Positions 56,721-64,000 of a stretch of DNA of 64,000 bases are shown here, piece by piece (position 1 is the stretch's first letter; each line of letters starts with the position of its first letter). Source of the DNA: a gamma proteobacterium symbiont of Stewartia floridana. GTDB taxonomy: Bacteria > Pseudomonadota > Gammaproteobacteria > Chromatiales > Chromatiaceae. Under the pieces are notes generated by a model, which saw only the letters and a program-made list of their open reading frames with translations, did not search any database and had not been told where the DNA came from. The DNA lies in contig NAUB01000029.1 in the NCBI GenBank assembly GCA_003676145.1, positions 53,346-117,345 of the forward strand, given 5' to 3'. Both the position numbers and the translations under genes were made by a program.

Positions 56721-56752
56721 CACCAGAGCAGCCCCAAGTGGCTGCTCCGGTG
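56721..56752. terminator. Hairpin between convergent genes
   Basis: CACC-A-GAGCAGCC / GGCTGCTC-C-GGTG with loop CCAAGT. It lies between prpF and the SGNH hydrolase gene. There is no T-run, so termination is only probable. Confidence 0.55.
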
Positions 56753-56762
56753 GAAGTGCTTG

Positions 56763-57404
56763 TTACAAGATTCCCTGATCAATAACAGCCTGAGCGATCG
56801 CTTTGCCAAGCACTTCATGCTGTGGTGCATCCAGGTGTATTCCATCCACTTGACTGGATGCAGTTACAGAGTTCGCATCGAAAAAATGCACGGAAAGCTC
56901 TGATGCCACAGTTTCAAGCTCGCCCGGCAATCCGCCATAACGCTTCTCTGCACCATGAAACTTATTGGCGATATAGCCTTTCGGTTCGGTGATTTCCGGA
57001 GGTGCAACGATGAGTATCTCCGGCACCGGCATTCCCGACTCAATAGGGGCTTGCCTGACGATGCTAACCAATTTTGCCGATCCCTGGGCAGAGAGCCAGG
57101 CATTGTTCTGATGGGTACACTGAAAATCGTTGGAGCCCAGCATCAAGATAACCAGGCTTAGCGGCGAGTGCATCTCTATAACCTGTGCTAACCCATCAGA
57201 ATCATCTCTTCCATCTTTGAAGGGATCGGACCAAGTGGTTCTCCGGCCATTGAGACAGTTTTCGATAACCCTAACGCTTCTGCCCTCTTTCAGCAGTTCG
57301 TTTTCAAATACGCCAGGCCAACGTTTGTCAAAAGCCAACCGCTCTCTTGTATTTGGAATAATCCCCCATGTGAGGCTATCCGAATAGATCAGTATCTGCT
57401 TCAT
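56763..57404 (-). CDS. SGNH/GDSL hydrolase (arylesterase-like)
   Basis: A 213-residue cytoplasmic SGNH hydrolase. Block I is ILIYSDSLTWG (Ser), block II NCLNGRRTTW (Gly), block III MLGSNDFQ (Asn) and block V VDGIHLDAPQH (Asp, His). The spacing resembles bacterial acetyl-xylan/arylesterase-type enzymes of this length. No signal peptide. The substrate is unknown. First of four minus-strand genes in a more AT-rich block. Confidence 0.88.
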   Translation of the reverse strand: MKQILIYSDSLTWGIIPNTRERLAFDKRWPGVFENELLKEGRSVRVIENCLNGRRTTWSDPFKDGRDDSDGLAQVIEMHSPLSLVILMLGSNDFQCTHQNNAWLSAQGSAKLVSIVRQAPIESGMPVPEILIVAPPEITEPKGYIANKFHGAEKRYGGLPGELETVASELSVHFFDANSVTASSQVDGIHLDAPQHEVLGKAIAQAVIDQGIL

Positions 57405-57480
57405 TTTTTCTTACGTCGGGATAACTTTCGGACCATGAGGTCCATTAGGTTGCATGCATTAAGCTGTTCAGCTGAAAATA

Positions 57481-58095
57481 TCACAAATATTTGGACATTC
57501 TAATAAATACCGTTGGCAGAATCTTTGAGCTCGGCCATGTCGAGGACTCGACCATTCCAAGCCGTTTGTAGAGTCTTGTTGCGCCATCATTTTTTGCTGA
57601 AACATCTAAACTCAGTCTGCTGAATCCGCCTGCCTTGGCGCGACTCTCTATGTCGTCCATGAGTAGTGAGCCAATACCTCTGCCTCTGAATTCCGGGTCA
57701 ATAGCGATTCCCTGAATGTAATAATCACCCTCTGGGATGGTCTCAAGGATTCGCCATACTGGTGAAAAAAGGATCCGTAACAGTTTCAGGCGAATAGCAT
57801 TTTTCTTCGCTGCCCGTTGTAATGGCTCGTCAGAAAACTTCCGCTGTTGTTGTTCACTGAACGATGAACTCATCCCGACTGTTTTTTTATCAATCTCAGC
57901 AAAGATCACGTGCTCATAGGAGAGTGAGTTATCTGAATCGATGAATGCGGAAGCCAGAATAGTCTCAGAATCGGGACCCAGCATAGCCCGAAAGAATCCT
58001 TCAGCTGCCTGATCGAGGTAGTGAGCGAATTTCAAGCCCTCTTCGAATTCCGGTTTTGCCGGCCTGAGCCGTATTGATTCTTCTTTAATACCCAT
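57481..58095 (-). CDS. GNAT family N-acetyltransferase
   Basis: A 204-residue acetyltransferase. The acetyl-CoA loop is IAIDPEFRGRGIGSLLMDDIESRAK, after the strand YYIQGI; SLDVSAKNDGATRLYKRLGM is motif B. The N-terminal 100 residues contain an unusual insert (FSEQQQRKFSDEPLQRAAKKNAIRLKL). The acceptor substrate is unknown. Confidence 0.88.
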   Translation of the reverse strand: MGIKEESIRLRPAKPEFEEGLKFAHYLDQAAEGFFRAMLGPDSETILASAFIDSDNSLSYEHVIFAEIDKKTVGMSSSFSEQQQRKFSDEPLQRAAKKNAIRLKLLRILFSPVWRILETIPEGDYYIQGIAIDPEFRGRGIGSLLMDDIESRAKAGGFSRLSLDVSAKNDGATRLYKRLGMVESSTWPSSKILPTVFIRMSKYL

Positions 58096-58142
58096 TATCC
58101 ATACGATCTAATGAACTATTTATTTTGCTTGGCTAGAAATTA

Positions 58143-59108
58143 TTATACCTTCATTGTTACGACTATTTTACCTTTGAAACGCCCTTCTCCGAAATATTGA
58201 AAAGCTTCAGCTGTCTTTTCCAAGGGAAAACATTTATCGATAACCGGCTTCAGTTTACCTGCCTCAAAATGCTCAATCAGGTAATTCAAATCTTTATTAG
58301 CTTTATACATAACCATTAGCATTCGGTATTTTCTGAATAACTTTCCATACAATACAACCTGAAGGATTCGTGAGGTCGCTCCTCCGACTGTCACATAAAC
58401 ACCATTTGGAGATAATGCACGCTGAAAATCAAATACCGAACGAGTTGTTTTTACATCAAGAATCAAATCATATTTCTTGTTATTTTGGGTAAAATCTTCT
58501 TTTGTATAGTCAATCACATGGTCCGCACCAAGCGTAAGCATTACATCTAATTTTTCAGTGCGGTCGACAGCGGTCACTTCAACATCAAATAGCTTTGCAA
58601 TCTGAATCGCTAATGTACCAGTACTCCCGCCACCACCATTAATCAAAACCTTCTGCCCTGATTCAATCTTTCCATGATCAATAAGGCCCTGCACCGCAAG
58701 ATTACCCCCATGAGACAAGCAGGCGGCCTCCTCAAACGTCATACTCGAAGGCTTAAGAGCCAACTCGCTTTCACCGGCACAAGCATACTCAGCAAAAGCG
58801 CCCCAACCCTCTTCCGACAAGTCACCGAAAACCTCATCACCAACTTTAAAGCGCGTGACATTTCTACCGATACCTTCAATTTTTCCGGCTATATCACATC
58901 CATGCAGCCCTTCATTTTTCGGCTTTAAGAGTCCGAACATAAGTCGATACTCAATTGGTTTTCCCGTTAGGGTATCCCAGTCCCACGCATTAATTGATAC
59001 CGCACATATTTTTATCAAAACCTCATCATCACCCGGGACTGGCTTTTGGACATCTACCATCCTTAGAACATCGGGCGAGCCATATCGATTATGAACGATT
59101 GCTTTCAT
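58143..59108 (-). CDS. NAD(P)-dependent MDR dehydrogenase / quinone oxidoreductase-like
   Basis: A 321-residue medium-chain dehydrogenase/reductase without the structural zinc lobe. VHNRYGSPDVLRMVDVQKPVPGDDEVLIKICAVSINAWDWDTLTG is the typical start, and the nucleotide loop is VLINGGGGSTGTLAIQIAKLFDVEVTAVD. It most resembles quinone oxidoreductases or enoyl reductases of the YhdH/RTN4IP1-like group. It is clearly more AT-rich than its surroundings, which points to acquisition by transfer. Confidence 0.9.
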   Translation of the reverse strand: MKAIVHNRYGSPDVLRMVDVQKPVPGDDEVLIKICAVSINAWDWDTLTGKPIEYRLMFGLLKPKNEGLHGCDIAGKIEGIGRNVTRFKVGDEVFGDLSEEGWGAFAEYACAGESELALKPSSMTFEEAACLSHGGNLAVQGLIDHGKIESGQKVLINGGGGSTGTLAIQIAKLFDVEVTAVDRTEKLDVMLTLGADHVIDYTKEDFTQNNKKYDLILDVKTTRSVFDFQRALSPNGVYVTVGGATSRILQVVLYGKLFRKYRMLMVMYKANKDLNYLIEHFEAGKLKPVIDKCFPLEKTAEAFQYFGEGRFKGKIVVTMKV

Positions 59109-59169
59109 ATTGAATATTCACCAACGCCAAAAGTTCCAACATCCCAAGCAGCGACGAAATTTACCGTAT

Positions 59170-59766
59170 CTAAGCATTCTGACCTGTTACACTCTTTAGT
59201 TGTCGATTGTGCGGCACGGACAATACGATCAGGGAAACGATAGCGCCAAACAACGCCAAGCCCATATCAGATTGGGTATCCCAGACATAACCTTGAGTAC
59301 CCAGGAATGCTTCGGCATCTTCACCGGTAGCAAGCGCCACCCACCACTCGATGAGCTCATAGAATGCACTGAACGCCAGACAGATTGAAACAATAATGAT
59401 GTTACGCCAGACATCACCATTTATGATTTCTTTTCGAATCAGGATTTCTCTGGCAAGCAAAGCGGGAACAAACCCTTGAAAAAAGTGGCCGACTTTATCG
59501 TAGTTATTTCTTTCTGCGCCAAATAAACCGTCAAAAAATGGCACCTCAGCGTATGTGTAGTGGCCGCCCACCATAAGCACAATGCAGTGCAATAGAATAA
59601 AGAAGTACAGAATTGGCGTAAGGCGAAAGTTATTATAGGTAGCTACCAATAGTAAGCCGCCTATAATGGCGGGAGCCACCTCGAGAAACCAAGTGAATTG
59701 GTCTTTTGGATCTATCCCTGACCAAATTAATACAACCAAAAATATTGTTGCCCAAAGTAGTTTAAT
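59170..59766 (-). CDS. DUF2238 (YjdF-like) membrane protein
   Basis: An inner membrane protein with about five helices. FTWFLEVAPAIIGGLLL, GGHYTYAEVPFFDGLFGAERNNYDKVGHFFQGFVPALL and AFYELIEWWVALATGEDAEAFLGTQGYVWDTQSDMGLALFGAI are family signatures. The first usual start is a TTG at 59739, which falls inside the first membrane helix. In frame upstream, codons for IKLLWATIFL complete the helix, and GGAG sits 9 bases before an ATT at 59766. I therefore place the start at ATT (198 residues), as a rare start codon. The role of the family is unknown. Confidence 0.75.
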   Translation of the reverse strand: MKLLWATIFLVVLIWSGIDPKDQFTWFLEVAPAIIGGLLLVATYNNFRLTPILYFFILLHCIVLMVGGHYTYAEVPFFDGLFGAERNNYDKVGHFFQGFVPALLAREILIRKEIINGDVWRNIIIVSICLAFSAFYELIEWWVALATGEDAEAFLGTQGYVWDTQSDMGLALFGAIVSLIVLSVPHNRQLKSVTGQNA

Positions 59767-60239
59767 TTTTCGATACTCCTAGATTATAACGTTTAGCGCA
59801 CCGAAAAATTTGAGTGCAGCGAATGTTTTCCCAGGTGGTGCCGCTTATTAGAGTTCATGCGTTAAACAGAAAATTTGATTGCAGTTGGCCGATACCATCG
59901 AATCAAACAATTACACGAACGTACAAGATGATCTTAAAATCGGTCGGTAATCCTAAATACCATCTAGCCAGGACTTAACCCGACATCCATTAGCGCTTAT
60001 TTTATTGCTACGAGACTTCCTAATACAAAAAATCTTTATCGACTGGATTAACCGCGCCCTTCACTCCTATAGCAACTAGGCATCCCTGTGGCAGTACTGA
60101 ATCAGACGCCACCTCCTTTCTAGAACATTTAGCACGCCAACGCAAGGCTATTCGCACCACTCTCACGCTAGTACTATTTGCGTTAATTCGCGTTCATTCG
60201 CGGACTGATCACTCTTCGCCATCCTTGGCTGAATCAAGC
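59767..60239. other. Intergenic region with one repeat arm
   Basis: No gene recognised. One arm of the AACGCAAAT-type repeat lies at 60174-60209 (ATTTGCGTTAATTCGCGTTC then ATTCGCGGACTGA). No matching opposite arm is seen. Confidence 0.6.
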
Positions 60240-61766
60240 TCAACTGACAACCTCTTCAGTGGGAGGCTTCACCGGAGGAAAGCGCTCATCCAGTGCCACT
60301 GAAGGCCCATCTGCGGTAACGATACGGGCGTGCTGACGGCGCAGATCCCGAGCCGACTTCACCCCGCAGGAGTGGGCAATGACACCGACCTCGTGCACCA
60401 GGTTGTTGATGTAGTTGGCCACCCGGTCCGCCTTCACATCGGGCACCAGACCTTTCTGTAGTTTTGGATCATGGGTGGTAATGCCGGTGGGGCAGCTGTT
60501 CTTGTTGCACTGCAGGGCCTGAATACAACCCAGGGCAAACATGAATCCCCTCGCGGAGGTGACAAAATCAGCCCCTACACAGAGTGCCCAGGCCACATCC
60601 GCCGGGGTAATCAGCTTACCCGAAGCGACCACCTTGACCCGATCCCGAAGACCATGTGCATTCAGCCGGTCGACCAGGATATAGAGACTCTCTCTGAGGG
60701 AGAGCCCCACCGCATCGATCAATGGCATGGGTGCCGCTCCGGTTCCCCCGTCACTGCCATCGAGGGTGATGAAATCCGGGGCGGATGATTTACCCCGCTT
60801 GTTGATCTCCTCGAACAGACTGTCGAGCCATTGAGGTCCGCCGATGACCGTCTTGAAACCCACCGGCTTGCCGGTTACCCGGCGTACCCGTTCGATCATA
60901 TCCAGCAGATCGCCACTGCAGCGGATATCGGGATGACGATTGGGGCTGATCGCATCCTTGCCCAGCGGTATGCCACGAATCTCGGCGATCTCTTCGGTTA
61001 CCTTCTTCGCCGGCAGGATACCCCCTTTACCCGGCTTGGCTCCCTGGCTCAGCTTGATCTCAAACATCTTTACCTGGGGCAGTGCGGCGGCCTCCTTCAA
61101 TTTTTCATCATTCAGATTGCCGGCCAGATCCCGCACCCCGTTCTTGGCGGTGCCGATCTGAAAAACGATGTCGGCACCTCCCTCCAGATGGTAGGGGGAG
61201 ACCGCCCCCTCTCCGGTGTTCATCCAGCAACCGGCCCGCTTGGCACCCATGGAGAGGGCCAACACGGCGGGCTTGGAGAGCGCGCCGTAACTCATTCCGG
61301 AGATGTTGAAGAGGGAGGCCGTGGTGTAGGGGTATTGGCAATCCTCGCCGATGGTCACCGGACCTGGTGGCACCGCATCCTCACCCAGGGTCGGGAAGGG
61401 GCAGTTGACGAACAGGATCGAACCGGGGCGGCGGATATCCCGGGTGGAGCCGAACGCCACCGTATTGGGCAGATTCTTGCCCGCCCGATAGACCCAACTG
61501 CGCTGGGCACGGTTGAACGGCAGCTCCTCCCGGTCCATGGCAAAGAAGTACTGGCGAAAAAACTCACCAAGATGTTCAAAGAAGTAGCGAAAATGACCGA
61601 TGACCGGATAGTTTCTCCGGATCGCCGTCTTGGTCTGGGTGATATCGAAGATGTAGGTGACGATCACAGCTACCAGGATCAGGGTCAACACCACCAACAG
61701 AATGACGGAGAAGATCTCCAGGGTAGCCAGTAGAAAATTCTGGATCGACGATTCTGAACCACTCAT
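60240..61766 (-). CDS. Membrane-anchored FMN-binding glutamate-synthase-like protein
   Basis: A 508-residue protein. One N-terminal membrane helix (LEIFSVILLVVLTLILVAVIVTYIF) is followed by a GltB FMN domain: NISGMSYGALSKPAVLALSMGAKRAGCWMNTGEGAVSPYH, EIKLSQGAKPGKGGILPAKKV and TLDGSDGGTGAAPMPLIDAVGLSL. A cluster-type Cys patch, CIQALQCNKNSCPTGITTHDP, matches the [3Fe-4S] region. It lacks the amidotransferase domain, so it is not a normal glutamate synthase; the physiological reaction of this family is not known. The ATG at 61766 has GGAGG 5 bases upstream. Confidence 0.88.
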   Translation of the reverse strand: MSGSESSIQNFLLATLEIFSVILLVVLTLILVAVIVTYIFDITQTKTAIRRNYPVIGHFRYFFEHLGEFFRQYFFAMDREELPFNRAQRSWVYRAGKNLPNTVAFGSTRDIRRPGSILFVNCPFPTLGEDAVPPGPVTIGEDCQYPYTTASLFNISGMSYGALSKPAVLALSMGAKRAGCWMNTGEGAVSPYHLEGGADIVFQIGTAKNGVRDLAGNLNDEKLKEAAALPQVKMFEIKLSQGAKPGKGGILPAKKVTEEIAEIRGIPLGKDAISPNRHPDIRCSGDLLDMIERVRRVTGKPVGFKTVIGGPQWLDSLFEEINKRGKSSAPDFITLDGSDGGTGAAPMPLIDAVGLSLRESLYILVDRLNAHGLRDRVKVVASGKLITPADVAWALCVGADFVTSARGFMFALGCIQALQCNKNSCPTGITTHDPKLQKGLVPDVKADRVANYINNLVHEVGVIAHSCGVKSARDLRRQHARIVTADGPSVALDERFPPVKPPTEEVVS

Positions 61767-62157
61767 TTCAACCTCCTCAGATGCAAAGCGGATGGGACAA
61801 ACCATCACAACCAACGATCAGCATTGGATGAAACTACAACCTACGGGGGTCTGGTGGTGCACCCTCCTGGAGAATGGCGTGGTGCGTTTTAGATCGGTTC
61901 GTACCGACTGGGCTTACAGCTCCTGCTCGGACTGACCCGAAGTTTCATACCTATTTATCGGCCTAAGGATTAGGAACTTGATTCCAGTCCGTCAGGAAAC
62001 GTTTGTATTTGAAGCCCTTGCCAGCCGTATCGCCCTTTGATCGGTCAATTTGCAGTCAGCCTGGGGAGAGGGTTTGTTGTCATAAAATCCCCATGATCGG
62101 CTATTCGCATTGGGTTAAACTAGCGCGCAACATCAACCTCAATAGCGTCTCAAAACC
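61767..62157. other. Divergent intergenic region
   Basis: About 390 bp between two divergent genes. No gene, repeat or terminator that I can support. It should hold both promoters. Confidence 0.45.
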
Positions 62158-63906
62158 ATGCGTTTTAAAAACAATCCAAGCCTGTTGTTTCTGCTCTTGC
62201 TGAGCCTGTTTTCACAACCTCTGTGGGCGGAAGAGAGCAAGGCCAACGCTGACACGGAACAATCGGAAAGCAAACCGGCGCCGATCCCGCAGACCCTGAA
62301 ATCCCCCCGCGCCACCATGGAGACCTTTCTCCATGCCATGAACGACATCAAGCGGGGCGCTCCTGAACGTATCGACGCGGCGATCACCACGCTGGATCTG
62401 TCAGCCATCAATTCGCTGGTGAGAAAGGAGCAAGGCAGCGATCTGGCCTGGATGCTGATCGAGGTGATGGACCGCACCCGGGTGGTCGACCTGAAGAAGG
62501 TTCCGAACCACAGCGATGGCCCCACCTATCTGTTCCACAGCTATCAGCATGGCGACATCCGCATCGCCCGGACCGAGTCCGGCGCCTGGCTGTTCGACCA
62601 GAACACCATCAGCCAGCTACCGGCCATCATGGACGAGGTGGCCGAGACCCAAAGGGTCGATGGCAAACAGGCGGAGTCGAGCAAAATCCCCTGGCATATC
62701 CGCTTTCGCCAGCAGATTCCCGCCTCCTTCAAGGCGACCACTTTCCTGCTGCCCAACTGGCAGTGGCTGGGCCTGCTGTTCACCATCATGCTGGGTGTGG
62801 TGGCCGACAAACTGCTCTCCTTCTTCCTGCGCAGCGGCGTACGCCGCTGGCGCAACCGAACCAAACACCCGGAGTTCAAGGAGATCTCCGCAGATATCCT
62901 GCGCCCCCTCGGGCTGATGGCCATGGCACTGATCTGGTGGAGCGGCATCAACCTGATGGGGCTGTCGGAAAACGTCATGCTGATCCTGTTGGTGGCGGTG
63001 AAGTTCCTCGCCAGTATATCCGGCGTCTGGGCCGCCTACCGGCTGGTGGATCTGGTCTCCGCGTTTCTGCATAAACGGGCCCAAATGACGGAGAACAAAC
63101 TGGATGACGCACTGGTCCCACTGATTCCGCGCACCCTGAAGATCTTCGTCACGGTGATCGGTTTCGTCTTCATCGCCGACAATCTCAACGTGGACATCTC
63201 CAGCCTGCTGGCGGGTCTCGGCCTGGGTGGTCTGGCCTTCGCCTTGGCAGCCAAGGATATGGTGCAGAATCTGTTCGGTTCGGTCACTGTATTGATGGAC
63301 CGCACCTTCTCCGTGGGGGACTGGATCGTCGTCGACGGGGTGGAGGGGAGTGTCGAAAGGATCGGCTTCCGCAGCACCCGGATACGCACCTTCTACAACT
63401 CGGTGGTGACCGTACCCAACTCCAAGTTCATCACCGCCACGGTGGACAACATGGGTGAGCGACGCTACCGACGCCTCTCCTGCAAACTCTCTTTAACCTA
63501 CGACACCCCGCCGGATCGCATCGAGGCGTTCTGCGAAGGGGTTCGGGAGCTGGTGCGCCAGCACCCCTACATGCGCAAGGACTACTACCAGGTCTACCTG
63601 AATGAGTTCGCCGCCTCCTCCCTGGATGTGCTTTTGTATGTCTTCTGGGAGACGCCGGAGTGGAATACCGAACTGCGGGAACGCCACCGCTTCATGCTCG
63701 ACATCCTGCGCCTGGCCCAGGGGCTGGGCGTCGAGTTCGCCTTCCCCACCCAGACCCTCTATATGAAGCAGGAAGAGGGGGATGGCAGTGGAAGTGACGA
63801 GATGAGTCAATCCAAAGCCCATCAGCTGGGACAATCCCTGGCGCAGCAGATCGTTGCGGATACCACCGGCACCGGAGTAAAGCCGCCGCCGGTCACCTTT
63901 CCCTAG
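62158..63906 (+). CDS. MscS-family mechanosensitive channel
   Basis: A 582-residue protein. The signal peptide is NPSLLFLLLLSLFSQPLWA. A periplasmic region of about 180 residues precedes five or so membrane helices. The pore helix is GLGLGGLAFALAAKDMVQNLFGS (near residue 355) and the beta domain is FSVGDWIVVDGVEGSVERIGFRSTRIRTFYNSVVTVPNSKFI. It opens under membrane tension to release solutes. A role beside the glucosylglycerate genes 40 kb away is possible but not shown. No clear ribosome site precedes the ATG. Confidence 0.93.
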   Translation: MRFKNNPSLLFLLLLSLFSQPLWAEESKANADTEQSESKPAPIPQTLKSPRATMETFLHAMNDIKRGAPERIDAAITTLDLSAINSLVRKEQGSDLAWMLIEVMDRTRVVDLKKVPNHSDGPTYLFHSYQHGDIRIARTESGAWLFDQNTISQLPAIMDEVAETQRVDGKQAESSKIPWHIRFRQQIPASFKATTFLLPNWQWLGLLFTIMLGVVADKLLSFFLRSGVRRWRNRTKHPEFKEISADILRPLGLMAMALIWWSGINLMGLSENVMLILLVAVKFLASISGVWAAYRLVDLVSAFLHKRAQMTENKLDDALVPLIPRTLKIFVTVIGFVFIADNLNVDISSLLAGLGLGGLAFALAAKDMVQNLFGSVTVLMDRTFSVGDWIVVDGVEGSVERIGFRSTRIRTFYNSVVTVPNSKFITATVDNMGERRYRRLSCKLSLTYDTPPDRIEAFCEGVRELVRQHPYMRKDYYQVYLNEFAASSLDVLLYVFWETPEWNTELRERHRFMLDILRLAQGLGVEFAFPTQTLYMKQEEGDGSGSDEMSQSKAHQLGQSLAQQIVADTTGTGVKPPPVTFP

Positions 63907-63935
63907 GGCCTGTTAACACTAATCCAATTGGCCCT
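63905..63935. repeat. 31-bp dispersed repeat, copy 2
   Basis: Begins AGGGCCTGTTAACACTAATC and matches 8354-8384 except at two positions. It starts in the stop codon region of the channel gene. Confidence 0.7.
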
Positions 63936-64000
63936 GTTGTGCCTGAAAAAGCGCCAATCAAGGCGCGAGGAGTGAGGTTTGGTGATTCCAAATGAACGAC

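Overview
The window reads as the chromosome of a free-living or symbiotic gammaproteobacterium, most likely a sulfur-oxidising, Chromatiales-type lineage (Sedimenticola / Thiodiazotropha-like is my guess; nothing here fixes the genus). Pointers are a DsrC-family protein, cytochrome c4 and a small class I cytochrome c, a PEP-CTERM exported protein with a sigma-54-type promoter, RapA, RsuA, MetE/MetR and a complete methylcitrate pathway of the AcnD/PrpF type. There are no rRNA or tRNA genes, prophage, transposase or CRISPR array that I can see. About fifty protein genes are supported.

Layout. 0.3-9 kb: an unknown acidic protein, L-serine dehydratase, a HAD hydrolase, a very large RND-type membrane protein fused to cNMP-binding and degenerate GGDEF domains, and small exported proteins including a PPGPxGGPG-repeat protein. 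9-17 kb: a peptidoglycan-binding/CHAP-like protein, a PEP-CTERM protein, divergent metR/metE, a lone HMGL-type aldolase, a DUF2057 protein and a DcaP-like porin. 17.7-25 kb: a REC-REC-PAS-GGDEF-EAL protein, then a glucosylglycerate module (glucosyl-3-phosphoglycerate synthase and phosphatase behind a strong sigma-54-like promoter, plus a convergent GH13_18 phosphorylase). 25-34.7 kb: DsrC paralogue, CreA, a GGDEF cyclase, an EEP hydrolase, two cytochromes c, a HIT-like enzyme, a PCu(A)C copper chaperone, a GIY-YIG protein and a YqhA membrane protein. 34.8-46.8 kb: rapA, a PAS-PAS-GGDEF-EAL protein, a TPP-riboswitch-controlled thiC-rsuA pair, a PCMT-like methyltransferase, an isochorismatase-fold protein and a chemoreceptor.

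46.9-56.7 kb is the most coherent unit: prpE, a FadR-type GntR regulator, prpB, prpC, acnD and prpF, all on the + strand, which together convert propionate to pyruvate plus succinate. Two promoters in it (before prpE and before gntR) carry the same module: a TGTCGACA palindrome, a TATAAAAT -10 box 25 bp later and a second TGTCGACA 63 bp after the first, overlapping an ATG. Every remaining gap inside the cluster is filled by dispersed inverted repeats or REP-like hairpins. 56.7-59.8 kb is a more AT-rich accessory block (SGNH hydrolase, GNAT, MDR dehydrogenase, DUF2238 membrane protein). The window closes with a membrane-anchored GltB-like FMN protein and an MscS-family channel.

Signalling is prominent: three intact GGDEF proteins (two with EAL-type domains) and one degenerate GGDEF fused to a transporter-like protein lie within 36 kb. 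Functional assignments come from motif recognition by eye; no database search was run.
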